64,000 nucleotides of DNA from JAIQFF01 sp963788505 (GCA_963788505.1 CAWBGY010000005.1:868001-932000); one strand, 5' to 3'; positions 53,359-63,697 are shown, counted from the stretch's first letter. Numbers and translations are program-made. Notes: generated from the letters alone by a model not told the origin.

Positions 53359-54196
53359 ATGAACATTCTGGAATTCACCGCCCTGGTTTTTGTGGGCTCC
53401 CTGCTTGCCGGTCTTCTGGGCTCGCTGACCGGACTGGGTGGCGGCGTCGTTCTAGTCCCTCTCCTGACCCTGTTTTTCAAAGTGGACATCCGTTACGCGA
53501 TTGGCGCATCCCTCGTTTCGGTGATCGCCACTTCCTCGGGCGCCGCCGCCGCCTACGTGAAAGAAGGATTTTCCAACATCCGGATCGGCATGTTTCTGGA
53601 AATTGCCACCACCATCGGCGCCTTGCTGGGCGCATTCGTGGCGGTGTGGGTTTCAACCAACGTAATTGCGGTCATTTTTGGATTGGTGCTGGTGGCGTCC
53701 GCATATCTTTCCCGGAAACCCCGTCCCCTGGCCGAACGGAATGTCTCCGCCTGATCCGCTGGCCACGCGACTGCGCCTCAACGGCAGCTTCCCTGATCTC
53801 GAAGGCACGCGCAGCTACAACGTCCAGCGCGTTCCCGCGGGCTTCAGCATCATGTTTGGGGCGGGCGCTTTGTCCGGGTTGCTCGGCATTGGTTCCGGCG
53901 CCATGAAGGTACTCGCCATGGACCAGGCCATGAGGATTCCCTTTAAGGTCTCCACCACCACCAGCAACTTCATGATCGGCGTCACTGCTGCCGCCAGCGC
54001 GGGCGTGTACCTCAACCGCGGCTACATTGATCCCGGCCTTTCCATGCCGGTGATGCTGGGAGTGCTTGCTGGCTCCCTGGTAGGCACGCGCATTCTGGTG
54101 AAGGCAGAAACGAAATGGCTGCGCCTCGTATTCAGCGTGGTGATCGTGCTACTGGGAATCGAAATGCTTTACAAAGGCTTTTCCGGAGGGATCTGA
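53359..54196 (+). pseudogene. TauE/SafE (TSUP) anion transporter, +1 frameshift at mid-gene
   Basis: About 278 residues when read through. The first frame gives four membrane segments with the TSUP motif LLGSLTGLGGGVVLVPLLT and IGASLVSVIATSSGAAAAY, and ends at 53754 after SRKPRPLAERN. The second half resumes in the next frame from about 53741 (MSPPDPLATRLRLNGSFPD, a hydrophilic mid-loop) with SGLLGIGSGAMKVLAMD, STTTSNFMIGVTAAAS and two more membrane segments, to 54196. One extra base between about 53715 and 53745 explains the break. TSUP proteins move sulfite, sulfonates or other small anions. The DUF1634 gene one base downstream is its usual companion. Confidence 0.85.
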
Positions 54197-54197
54197 C

Positions 54198-54587
54198 ATG
54201 AGTGCCGAGCGCGCCTGGACTGACAAGAGAATCGAAGACGTTCTGGCGAACCTGCTGCGTGCCGGGGTGGGCTTTTCCGCGTTCGTTGTTTTCTGCGGCG
54301 CCGTGCTCTATCTCGCCCGCCACGGGCACGCCCCCGCCGATTACCGGGTGTTCCAGGGCGAACCGCCGGACTTTCGCAGTGTCCCGGGCATCGTGCGCAA
54401 CGCGGTGGACTTGAGTGGCCGGGGCATCATTCAACTGGGGTTGTTATTCCTGATCGCCACGCCGGTGGCCCGGGTGGTATTTTCAATTTGGGGGTTTGCC
54501 GAAGAGCGGGACCGCATGTACGTGGTCTTCACCGTGATCGTGCTTGCCGTCCTTCTCTTTAGTCTGGTCGGTTCATCACAAATGTGA
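54198..54587 (+). CDS. DUF1634 small membrane protein (TSUP partner)
   Basis: 129 residues. It has the DUF1634 outline: an N-terminal helix DKRIEDVLANLLRAGVGFSAFV with the first membrane segment, a YRVFQGEPPDFRSVPGIV loop, the RGIIQLGLLFLIATPVARV second membrane segment and a third (VVFTVIVLAVLLFSLVG) near the end. The family is found next to TSUP transporters and is assumed to assist them; no reaction is known. The ATG begins one base after the transporter stop, so the two are coupled. Confidence 0.9.
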   Translation: MSAERAWTDKRIEDVLANLLRAGVGFSAFVVFCGAVLYLARHGHAPADYRVFQGEPPDFRSVPGIVRNAVDLSGRGIIQLGLLFLIATPVARVVFSIWGFAEERDRMYVVFTVIVLAVLLFSLVGSSQM

Positions 54588-54708
54588 CGTTCTCGGGAGT
54601 CTTATGGGCTCGCATCTCGGGACAAATGCCACATTTGCCATGCAATCTTTGCTTGATACGATTCCGCGCACCACGGACAGTTGCGATTCTGAAAGAGGCC
54701 ACAATCTC

Positions 54709-57700
54709 ATGGATTCGCTAAGGCCCCGTTATCTCGTCACCGCTCTCGTCTTCCTCCTTTTGATCACACCGGCAGAATCCCAGGACAAGATCATGGGATT
54801 CACGCCCGCCGGAGCCGCCAACCAGACCGCGGTTGAGCAAAAGTTCAAGGCCCTACCCTCTCCCGACGAAGAACGCCGCCAGCACCGCATCTTCACGTCT
54901 GCCCCGCACCTCGCCGGGTCCAAGCGCAACAACGAACTCGCGCGTTACATCGCCGATGAGTGGCGGAAGCAAGGACTGGAAGATGTAGTCCTGCGCCGCT
55001 ACGACGTGTACAGCACTGCGCCCAGGAGTTCCTTCCTCGAGATGGTGGCTCCGGTCCACTACCGGGCAACCCTGCAGGAGAAGGCCTATGCCGAGGACCC
55101 GGACACCAAGGATCCTCGCGTCAGTACCGCCTGGATGGGCATGTCCATCTCCGGCGAAGTCACCGCGCCGGTCGTGTATGCCCATAGCGGCAATCCCGAA
55201 GATTACGAACTGCTCCGCAAGAACGGTATCGACGTCAAAGGCAAAATCGTTCTCGTCCGCTACTCGAATCCCTACAGCTATCGCGGTTTCAAGGCGCTCA
55301 CCGCGGAGCGGGAAGGCGCGGCCGCGATACTGATCTACAGCGATCCCGCCGAAGATGGATATAAAAAAGGAAAGGTCTTCCCCGAAGGACCCTGGGGACC
55401 CGAAACCCACATCCAGCACGGCGCGATCACCTACGATTTCATGGTGCCGGGAGATCCTCTGACGCCGGGATGGGCCTCGTTGCCCGGAGCCAAACGGATT
55501 CCGGTCGACCAGGCAGTTTCGTTGCCCAGGATCGTGGCACTGCCCCTGTCCTGGCATGATGCCAAGCCTCTGCTCGAGAACATGGGCGGACCAGTCGCGC
55601 CCAAGGACTGGCAGGGCGGTCTACTTTTTGAATATCACCTCGGCGGACAAGCCCGCGTGCACTTAAAGACCGAGGTCGACAATTCCATCAAACCTTATTA
55701 TGTGGTCGAAGGCCGCATCCGCGGCTCGGAGCTGCCCGACGAGTGGGTCGTGCTCGGCAACCACCGCGATGCCTGGGTTTACGGGGCTGTCGATCCCAGT
55801 AGTGGTACCGCTTCCATGATGGAGATGACCCGCGCGGTGGGCCAACTCCTGAAGCAGGGTATCCGTCCGCGGCGCACGCTGGTGGTGTGCAGTTGGGACG
55901 GCGAAGAAATCGGTCTCACGGGCTCCACGGAGTGGGGCGAACAGTTCGCCGACGAGCTACGAAAGAAAGCCGTCGCCTATCTCAATGTCGATTCTTCTAC
56001 CTCAGGACCAAACTTCGAAGGCAGCGCGATCGCCTCACTCGTCCCCATGCTGGTTGAGACCACCCACTCTCTTCGGGACCCGTCAGGGAAACCTCTGTAC
56101 GAGGCATGGAAAGAGTCGCAAATTCGCGAGCGGCAGGAAGCGAAAAACACCGCTGCCGTCACCGACGCCAATCTGCCCAACACCCGCATCGGCAGTGGCT
56201 CGGACCACACCGTGTTCCTCGATTTCGTGGGCTTGCCCGTCATGGAGCTCAGTTTCGAGGGCGACTACGGTGTTTACCACTCGATGTATGACGACTTCTA
56301 CTGGATGAACCATTTCGGAGATCCAGGCTATCGCTATCACACCCTGATGTCGCAATTGTGGGGAGTGCTGGCTCTCCGGCTGGCGAACGCAGATCTCCTG
56401 CCCTTCGACTTCGCCAGTTATGCCGGCAATATTCGTCAATTTGTCGCCGAGATGTCCAGCGGGAAAGATATGACTCAACTCGATCTCAAACCGGTCGCGG
56501 AGGAGATCGATAAGTTCGAGTCGGCAGGCAAGAATCTCGACCAATCGGCGGCGGCTGCGCTGGCGTCTGGCAAGCTCGACGCCCAGCTCACCGAAACGAT
56601 TAATCATGGGATGATGCAGGTCGAGCGCAACTGGCTCAATCCCGACGGCATCCCGGGGCGGCCCTGGTTCAAGCACATGCTGTACGGCGCCCGTTATACC
56701 TATGCCCATCTCGAACTACCGGGCTTGACCGAAGCGGTTGAGAAGGGAGACTGGACGACGGCCCGCCAGCAAGCCGCGCTCCTGCAAGGCGCCCTCTCGA
56801 ACAATACCAGGCTGCTAGAGCAATTGAATTCCAGTCTCGGGGGCGAAAAGCCATCTCTCGAATCCTTGCAAACCGAATTGGAAACCATTCGCAAGCAATT
56901 CCCCGGAGAGATGTCGATCTACATGAAGAATCTCGCCTCCGGCGAAGAGCTTGCGCTCGATTCAGACACGGTCTACGAAACCTTTAGCGTGATCAAGCTT
57001 GCCATCGCGGCTGAACTGATGCACCAGGTGCAATCCGGAAAACTCTCGCTTGACGACCGTATCCCACTAACCGCCGCCAACGAGCGGCTCCCCTCTGGCG
57101 TTCTCTACGCCATGGTTCCGGGGCTGACCCCGACGGTACGGGACCTGCTAACCCTGATGATCATCATCAGCGATAACGAGGCTACAGACGCCCTCGGTGA
57201 CAAAGTCGGGCGCGCCAACGTGACTGCCTTCATGCACAGCCTGGGTTTGGAAAAGACCTCAATCCAGTTCTCTGATCTCGATTGGGACCGGACCTGGCTG
57301 AGTACGCTCGATCCCAACTATCGCGATGCGACGGGCGACCAGACCATCAACTTTCCCTTTAACAAATATAGCGATGCCCAGGCACAGCAGGCCTTTGGAC
57401 ATACCATCTACGACGCTGGCATTTATTTTGGCCATAGCACTACGCGCGAGATTGGCCATCTTCTGGAGATGATGGTGTCCGGCAAACTAGTGTCCAAACA
57501 GGCCAGCGATCTGATACTTGGCATCATGGAGAAACAACAGGTCAACGACCGCTTCCCGCGCTACCTCCGGGATATTCGCATCGCCCACAAGACCGGAGAC
57601 GGTCAACCCTTTATCGCGAACGATGCCGGCGTCATTTGGGTACACGGTGAGCCCATCGTCCTGGTGGTCTTTACCGGGCACCATCGCGGCGAGACCGCTT

Positions 57701-57783
57701 CTTTGCATGAATCGATCGCTCGCGTGGCCGCTCTGGTCGTCAAACACTACGGCGGTCAGGTGTCTGCTGAGTTCAAACCGTAA
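54709..57783 (+). CDS. Secreted GCPII-like M28 peptidase fused to a class-A beta-lactamase-like domain
   Basis: 1024 residues from the ATG at 54709, with a signal peptide (RYLVTALVFLLLITPAES). Residues about 30-700 are a glutamate-carboxypeptidase-II type protein: PA insert (about 140-290), then the M28 co-catalytic zinc site as H352, D362, E399/E400, D428 and H524, with almost the same spacing as human GCPII (377, 387, 424/425, 453, 553), and a helical dimerisation domain (about 575-700). From about 715 a penicillin-recognising serine-hydrolase domain follows with SVIK (S760-K763), SDN (821-823) and KTG (961-963); the 60-residue SxxK-SDN spacing is that of class A beta-lactamases. The enzyme probably trims peptides outside the cell; the purpose of the second domain is open. 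Confidence 0.9.
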   Translation: MDSLRPRYLVTALVFLLLITPAESQDKIMGFTPAGAANQTAVEQKFKALPSPDEERRQHRIFTSAPHLAGSKRNNELARYIADEWRKQGLEDVVLRRYDVYSTAPRSSFLEMVAPVHYRATLQEKAYAEDPDTKDPRVSTAWMGMSISGEVTAPVVYAHSGNPEDYELLRKNGIDVKGKIVLVRYSNPYSYRGFKALTAEREGAAAILIYSDPAEDGYKKGKVFPEGPWGPETHIQHGAITYDFMVPGDPLTPGWASLPGAKRIPVDQAVSLPRIVALPLSWHDAKPLLENMGGPVAPKDWQGGLLFEYHLGGQARVHLKTEVDNSIKPYYVVEGRIRGSELPDEWVVLGNHRDAWVYGAVDPSSGTASMMEMTRAVGQLLKQGIRPRRTLVVCSWDGEEIGLTGSTEWGEQFADELRKKAVAYLNVDSSTSGPNFEGSAIASLVPMLVETTHSLRDPSGKPLYEAWKESQIRERQEAKNTAAVTDANLPNTRIGSGSDHTVFLDFVGLPVMELSFEGDYGVYHSMYDDFYWMNHFGDPGYRYHTLMSQLWGVLALRLANADLLPFDFASYAGNIRQFVAEMSSGKDMTQLDLKPVAEEIDKFESAGKNLDQSAAAALASGKLDAQLTETINHGMMQVERNWLNPDGIPGRPWFKHMLYGARYTYAHLELPGLTEAVEKGDWTTARQQAALLQGALSNNTRLLEQLNSSLGGEKPSLESLQTELETIRKQFPGEMSIYMKNLASGEELALDSDTVYETFSVIKLAIAAELMHQVQSGKLSLDDRIPLTAANERLPSGVLYAMVPGLTPTVRDLLTLMIIISDNEATDALGDKVGRANVTAFMHSLGLEKTSIQFSDLDWDRTWLSTLDPNYRDATGDQTINFPFNKYSDAQAQQAFGHTIYDAGIYFGHSTTREIGHLLEMMVSGKLVSKQASDLILGIMEKQQVNDRFPRYLRDIRIAHKTGDGQPFIANDAGVIWVHGEPIVLVVFTGHHRGETASLHESIARVAALVVKHYGGQVSAEFKP

Positions 57784-57802
57784 ACCGAGTTGGAGGGCAT
57801 GC

Positions 57803-60625
57803 ATGGTCCGGTGGCTGATTCTGCTGTTGTCCCTGCTCCAGGGTGTCTCCGTTTTATCACTCGCGCAAGCTGCTGCTCCGGACACCCCCGAGCCCGGCTC
57901 GGTTGAGGCCATCGCCGCGGCCACCGGAGACAAACGGTTTCTCTCGCCCTGGGTTTCCTACCTGCCTGAGTCCGCGACCGTCCCATCGCCACTTCGCTTT
58001 TTAGGCAGAATCACGGGCGCGCCGGGTGAACTGGTGGGCTCGGCCAAAGCCTATGCTTACTGCCGCGCTCTTGCCGCCGCTTCGCCGCGTGTGCGCGTTT
58101 TCACCATTGGCCACAGCGAAGAAGGACGCGAGATTCTGCTGCTCGCAATCGCCGACGAGTCCGGCATCCGCGACCTCGATCGCCTGAAAAGCGCAACTGC
58201 AGCCCTTGCCGATCCTCGCCGCACCGATCCTGCTGCCGCCGAACGCCTGATCCAGAATGCCCGGCCCATCTACTACTTCAATGCCGCCTTGCATTCCGAC
58301 GAGACCGGTTCCACCGAAGCCATGCTGGAAATGGCCTACCGCCTGGCGGTTTCCGAACAGCCCATGATCCAGCGCATCCGCCAGAACCTCGTGGTTCTCA
58401 TTAACCCCGTCTCCAACCCCGACGGCCGCGACAAGATGGTGGAGTGGTTCTATCGTTATCTCAAAGGCAAGACCGACCGCGCCACCCTGCCCCGGCAGTC
58501 GCCTCCCTACTGGTCGAAGTACACCTTCGTCGATATCAATCGCGACACTCACCAGCAGACCCACGAGACCACCAAGGCCGTGCACCGCATGTTTTACGAT
58601 TGGCATCCCACGGTCGTGCACGATCTGCACGAGGGCGAGCCCTTCCTGATGACCTGGAACGGCACTGGCCCCTACAACCCGAACATCGATCCCATCACTT
58701 ACACCGAGTTTCTGGAGCTGAGCTTTCACGAAGTCGAGACTCTGACGGCCATGGGCATGCCCGGCGTCTCCACCTGGAACTTCGGCGAAGCCTTCGCCCA
58801 CCTCTACCTCGATTCTGTCGCCATGAACCACAACGCGATTGGGCGTGGCTATGAAACCTGGGGCAATGGCACCGCCGAAACCTTGCGCCGCACCGTCCCG
58901 GCCGATGATGCCACCATGGAGTGGTATCGCCCCCTGCCGCCTCCCGCCGGGGAAGTCACCTGGTCGGCACGCGACAATCTGAACTATCAGGAAACCGCCG
59001 CCCTCTCCGCCCTCGACTACAGCGCGGGCACCGCCAAAGCCATGCTCCGCAACTTCTACAAGAAGGGTTGGGACTCCTGGCAGAAGGGTCTAAATGATCC
59101 CCCCTACGGCTTCCTGATTCCTGACGGTCAGGGCGACCGCACTCGAGTGGCCCAGATGGTGGGCCGCTTGATCGGTCAGCACATTGAGGTGGGACGAGCC
59201 CAACAGGAACTCAAGCTGAAAGACGGCGACTATCCCGCCGGCACCTACGTCGTGCGTCTCGACCAGCCCTACCGCAACTACGCGGTCGATCTGCTCACGC
59301 CGCAGCACTACCCCAAGAACGGCGGCGAACCCTACGACGACGTCTCCTGGGAGTTGCCCGCGCACTACCACCTCCAGGCAATTCCCACGGCAGACCCGGC
59401 CGTGCGTTCGGCCCTCCTCACCCCCTTGACTGAACAGCCCCATCCTGCCGGCAGCGTCGCCGGCGCCGGCCCCGTCTTCCTGATGAAAGACACGGGTCAG
59501 GAGGAACTGTTGGCGGCGCGCTACCGGCTGGCGGGTTTCAATATCGAAATCGCCGAGCACTCGTTCAGCGCGGGCGGGACAGACTTCCCCGAGGGATCGT
59601 GGATCCTGCCTGCACAGGATGGCCTGGCCGGCGCCATTCACACCACCGCCACCGAACTGGGTCTCGACTTCACCAGCGCCGCCGCCGTGCCTGACGTGCC
59701 ACGGCACGACGCCAAAGCCGCGCGCCTGGGCCTCTGGGTGCCTTGGGCCGACACGGATTCCATCGGCTGGATTCGCTACTCACTCGATCAGCGCAAGGTC
59801 CCCTACACCTATCTGCGCGATGAAGATATCCGCGCCGGAGGGTTGCGCGATCACGTGGATGTCATCGTCTACGGCCACGTAGACCTTGAACTCGCCGAGC
59901 AGATTCAGGGTCTTCCGAAAATCTGGGGACCCATGCCCTTCAAGAAAACTCCCCAGACACCGAGCTTCGGCACTCCCGCGGAGTCGGACGACATCACCGG
60001 CGGCATTGGCTGGGAAGGTCTGGCGCAGCTTCAACACTTCGTCGAAGATGGCGGTTTGCTCGTGACCCTGGGCAGCGGCTCCATGCTTCCACTCGAAGGC
60101 GGCATGGTGCGCGGCGTTCGTCGCTCTTCCGGCGGCGTGCCCCGCAGCACCCAGGGCGGCGGCGCCGATTCTGCCGCGGCCGCGCAAATGGCAGCCACCC
60201 GAACCCCGGGCGCGCATGTCCGCGTGACCTTCGACCAGCCCGATCACCCGCTGGCCTACGGCTACCCGGCGCGGACTTAGGTCTTCCGTCAAAACTTCCC
60301 GCTTTACGATGTCCCGCGGCACTGGCTGCGCATGGCCTACTGCACCACCTGCCTCGACGGTCCCGAGGACCGCAGCCACATGATCATGGAATGGGGCGAT
60401 CGCGACGGTGCGCCCTTCGTAGTCAGCGGCCAGGCCTGGGGCGAGAGTCGCCTCATCGGACGTCCCGCCATCCTGGACATGCCCGCGGGCCGTGGCCACA
60501 TCATCACCTTCAACTTCAACCCCATGCACCGCGACCTGAACCGGGGCGATCAGCGTCTGCTGTGGAACGCGATTCTGAACTGGCAAGCGATCCTGGCTGG
60601 CAAGCCGGATCACTCCCGCCCATGA
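57803..60625 (+). pseudogene. Secreted M14-family zinc carboxypeptidase with in-frame TAG
   Basis: Opens at the ATG at 57803 after TTGGAGGG, 20 bases from the previous gene, with a signal peptide (WLILLLSLLQGVSVLSLAQA). The M14 zinc site is visible: H-x-x-E in ALHSDETGSTEAM (about residue 163) and the third ligand in VVHDLHEGEPFLM, with NPVSNPDGRD between. A long C-terminal half follows. At codon 826 (60278-60280) a TAG interrupts the frame after YGYPART, yet the same frame continues for 114 more codons as VFRQNFPLYDVPRHWLRMA, then ILDMPAGRGHIITFNFNPM and LLWNAILNWQ, the usual C-terminus of this family. A single substitution or error is likely. The first 825 residues already hold the catalytic domain. 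Confidence 0.87.
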
Positions 60626-60661
60626 AATTCGGCGCTCGCTGCGATGCGCCCCGCTCGCTGT

Positions 60662-61894
60662 TCAAGCCGTATGGGGTTTCAAATCGCCGACCACGAACCA
60701 GTAGGCCAGCAGTCCGGCCAGGAGAATGACGGCGCCCAGCTCAAACCCTGGCACATAGGAACCGCTCCGCTTGATCAACAGTCCGACCGCCAGGGGCGCG
60801 ACAATTCCCGCCAGATTGCCCGCAAAATTTTCCGCCCCCGTCCATATCCCAACCTTTTCAGCGGGTGCGCAGCATTGCAGGATCACCAGCAGATTGCCGG
60901 TGGAAAGCCCGACCAGGGCCGACCCGATCAACAACCAGATCGCCGTCGCCGTATCCGCAGCTCGCATTGCGCCGATCAGGAACAGGCCCATACAGAAAGC
61001 TACGGTGACGATTCCCTTTCGGGTCCGGGTTTCGTCCCAGCCGCGCCGGATCAGGCTATCGGCGATCCATCCTCCAATCGGTTCCGCAACCCCGAACGTA
61101 AAGAACACCAGCGAACCGTAAAAGCCGGCCTGCACGATGCTGAGGTGCCGCACGGTCACGAAGTAGTCGGGGAGCCACGTGACCAGCACATACCAGTAGT
61201 AGTCAAAGCAAAAGAATCCCAGGCAGATACCCAGCAAATTGCGGTTCAACAAGGCTCCCCAACGAATCGGCGACGACATCCCAGGCGTGGGACGGACCAC
61301 GGCCTGGTTCACCGCCCGCACCTGGCGTGGAAAGACCAACAACCAGGGGACAATCCATACCAAACCCGCAAAACCTAAAAGGAGGAAGGTGTGCCGCCAG
61401 CCATGACGCGTCAGGAGCCAAGGCACCAGGATGCCTTCGAGGATCAATCCCGTCCGCGTCCCGAAGTCAAAGAGTCCCGAAGGCAAGCCCCGATCCTTCC
61501 CCGAGAACAGCAGGCTGACAATCTTGGTCCCACCTGGAAGGTAGATGGATTCCCCAACGCCAAGAAAAATACGAAAGCCAATCAAGACCGACAGACTCCC
61601 CGCCAGGCCGGTAAGCCCCTGGGCCAATGACCAAAGGGCAAAGGCGCCGGCATAGAGCCAGCGCAAATTAAAGCGGTCCGCGCACCAGCCGATAGGAACC
61701 TGCATGAGCGCGTACGACCAGAAAAAGGAAGAGAGCAGCAGGCCCTTGCTTTCCGGAGTGAGATGGAAATCCTTCGAAATCAGGGGCAGCGCGAAGGATA
61801 TCGCGGCGCGATCAAGATAATTGATGAGTGAAGCCGTAAAGAGCAATCCGATGATGGTCCAGCGGCGTGAGTGGGAGACTGGCGGCAGATCCAT
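60662..61894 (-). CDS. MFS transporter, anion:cation symporter (ACS) type
   Basis: 410 residues with 12 membrane segments. The N-terminal signature INYLDRAAISFALPLISKDF and the loop 2-3 motif GWCADRFNLRWLYAG place it in the ACS branch of the major facilitator superfamily (hexuronate, glucarate, galactonate and related acid transporters). The GESIYLPGGTKIVS segment in helix 4-5 is also typical. Which sugar acid or other anion it carries cannot be told. It is convergent with the peptidase gene; 198 bases separate its start from the next gene, with no visible repeat. Confidence 0.88.
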   Translation of the reverse strand: MDLPPVSHSRRWTIIGLLFTASLINYLDRAAISFALPLISKDFHLTPESKGLLLSSFFWSYALMQVPIGWCADRFNLRWLYAGAFALWSLAQGLTGLAGSLSVLIGFRIFLGVGESIYLPGGTKIVSLLFSGKDRGLPSGLFDFGTRTGLILEGILVPWLLTRHGWRHTFLLLGFAGLVWIVPWLLVFPRQVRAVNQAVVRPTPGMSSPIRWGALLNRNLLGICLGFFCFDYYWYVLVTWLPDYFVTVRHLSIVQAGFYGSLVFFTFGVAEPIGGWIADSLIRRGWDETRTRKGIVTVAFCMGLFLIGAMRAADTATAIWLLIGSALVGLSTGNLLVILQCCAPAEKVGIWTGAENFAGNLAGIVAPLAVGLLIKRSGSYVPGFELGAVILLAGLLAYWFVVGDLKPHTA

Positions 61895-62092
61895 TCCAGG
61901 TCCTTTCGCGTTAGCCTGCGAAATCGAGTGGTAAGGCGTTCGGTCAGCATAGTCTACCCTGCGTCGGCCAGCTTGAAGGAGGCATGGGTTTCAGGGCATC
62001 TCTGAATTGTGATCCTGATCACTAAAGCAGGTGACGACGCTCATGGTGCCTCAAACAGCGATCTGGGAAACTCCCCAAAGCAGAGGTGGCTT

Positions 62093-62518
62093 ATGCAAAA
62101 AAACGACCCTAAGTTGCTGGAGTTTCTCAAGTTTGAGCTCAATTTCCTGGAAGATGGCGGCTATGGGCGCTCCCCGCGAACTCCATGGCGTGCGATGCGC
62201 GTGTTTGAGGACTCTCCCAGCTGCTTGAACTTCGCTGATCCTTCTCGTCCGCATCCCTGTGGCGAGTGCCTGCTGATGCAGTTCGTTCCCGATGAACGCA
62301 AGCATGAGAACTCGCCTTGCCGCTTCATTCCGCTGACGGACAAATCTGAGACCATTGATTCCTTCTATCGCTACGGCACCCAACCTGACCTCGAAGAAAC
62401 GCTTGCGGCCTGGTTGCGGAAACAGATCAGTCGTATCCAACAGGGGAATTCTGACGAACCGGAATCGCGGGCGGTTGAAGAGCCGACGGACGAGTTCTCT
62501 AAGCTGGCAGAGACCTAG
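62093..62518 (+). CDS. Small Cys-rich protein of unknown function upstream of the cytochrome
   Basis: 141 residues from the ATG at 62093, six bases after GAGG (longer starts lack a site). The sequence MQKNDPKLLEFLKFELNFLE is followed by GGYGRSPRTPWRAMRVFEDS and a conserved-looking Cys set: PSCLNF, HPCGECLLMQF and SPCRFIPL (four Cys within about 45 residues). There is no signal peptide, membrane segment or CXXCH heme site. The Cys spacing would suit a metal or Fe-S site. I recall similar small acidobacterial proteins but know no function. It lies just upstream of the decaheme cytochrome, on the same strand. Confidence 0.65.
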   Translation: MQKNDPKLLEFLKFELNFLEDGGYGRSPRTPWRAMRVFEDSPSCLNFADPSRPHPCGECLLMQFVPDERKHENSPCRFIPLTDKSETIDSFYRYGTQPDLEETLAAWLRKQISRIQQGNSDEPESRAVEEPTDEFSKLAET

Positions 62519-62721
62519 TGAAAAAGACCGGTTGCGGTCGCTTCCCGATCTGGGACGGAAGACCGCTCTCTTCCGCCGCGGGATGCACCATCAGTCCCTA
62601 TGGCAATCTTAGGATTTGCAGGGTTCAAGAGTGATCGATAAAATGCCGGAATGCACCACGGTAGAGACAAGTTCTGGGGCCACGATTCAAACGGTGAGCG
62701 GGCCAGGCCCGCGGAGGTTTG
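62519..62721. other. Intergenic leader of the cytochrome gene
   Basis: 203 bases with no repeat or hairpin of note. Only a GCGGAGG ribosome site five bases before the cytochrome ATG stands out. Confidence 0.55.
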
Positions 62722-63690
62722 ATGACGCGTCGTAAGATACCTGCGCCACTGGCGCTGCCCCTGATCGGGATGTGCGCTCTAGTCTTGATTTTTGCGACAG
62801 TCGGTGTCGCCGGTGCGGGCGGCAAACACAAGCCGAGCCCCGACACTCCCGCCCTGCACTACGACCGCCCCACCGACCCATCGCTCTACGTGGGCGCGGA
62901 AACCTGCAAGACCTGCCACGAAGACATCTACAAAAACTTTGAGGCTACACCCCACTTCGTAACCACGCTTGAGAACAAGCGCGGTCCGGAATGGCAGGGG
63001 TGCGAGGCTTGTCACGGTCCGGGCAAGGCGCACGTGGAAAGCGGCGGCGACATCACCAAGATTTTCACCTTCAAAGGCGTTTCGGCGGAAGCCTCGAGCG
63101 CGCGCTGCCTGGACTGCCATACGTACGGAGAAGAACACAGCAATTTTGCGCGCTCGGCGCATCTTGAGAACCACGTCGGTTGCATCGACTGTCATTCTCC
63201 CCACCACGCCAGGGAAAGCCAGGGCCTGATGAAGGAGAAGCAGCCACAGCTCTGCTATGGCTGCCATCTGGAAGCCAAGATGCAATTCAACCGTCCCTTC
63301 CATCACCGCGTCAATGAAGGCATGGTGCAGTGCACCGATTGTCATAATCCGCACGGCGGGTTCCAGGGAAGGCAGCTGCGGGTAACGGCTTCCCAGGATG
63401 CGGTCTGTTTCAAGTGCCATTCGGAAAAAGCCGGACCCTTTGTGCATGAACATCCTCCGGTCAAGACCGAAGGATGCGTTTCCTGCCATACCCCGCACGG
63501 TTCGGCGAACCCGCGCTTGTTAAAGCGCAGCCAGGTGAATCTGATGTGCCTGGAGTGCCATTCCTTCACGGTCGACACCGGCGCTCCAGCGACTCCGACG
63601 TTCCATAACCAGGCGCAGAAGTATCAGGCCTGCACCTTGTGTCATGTTGCGATTCATGGATCGAACTTCGATCCATTCTTCTTCAAATAG
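62722..63690 (+). CDS. DmsE/MtrA-type decaheme c-type cytochrome
   Basis: 322 residues from the ATG at 62722. A signal peptide (LALPLIGMCALVLIFATVGVAGA) sends it to the periplasm. Ten CXXCH heme sites are present in order: CKTCH, CEACH, CLDCH, CIDCH, CYGCH, CTDCH, CFKCH, CVSCH, CLECH and CTLCH. Number, spacing and length fit the DmsE/MtrA family, in which ten c-type hemes form a wire through an outer-membrane barrel to pass electrons outwards or inwards. The next gene, seven bases on, encodes the start of a barrel-type protein, as in MtrAB/PioAB conduits. Confidence 0.95.
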   Translation: MTRRKIPAPLALPLIGMCALVLIFATVGVAGAGGKHKPSPDTPALHYDRPTDPSLYVGAETCKTCHEDIYKNFEATPHFVTTLENKRGPEWQGCEACHGPGKAHVESGGDITKIFTFKGVSAEASSARCLDCHTYGEEHSNFARSAHLENHVGCIDCHSPHHARESQGLMKEKQPQLCYGCHLEAKMQFNRPFHHRVNEGMVQCTDCHNPHGGFQGRQLRVTASQDAVCFKCHSEKAGPFVHEHPPVKTEGCVSCHTPHGSANPRLLKRSQVNLMCLECHSFTVDTGAPATPTFHNQAQKYQACTLCHVAIHGSNFDPFFFK

Positions 63691-63697
63691 GTGGAGC

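Noticed and set aside
60278..60280. TAG as pyrrolysine or recoded amber codon
   Set aside because: No pyl genes or recoding element are visible, and the same window has other isolated gene breaks, so mutation or error is simpler.
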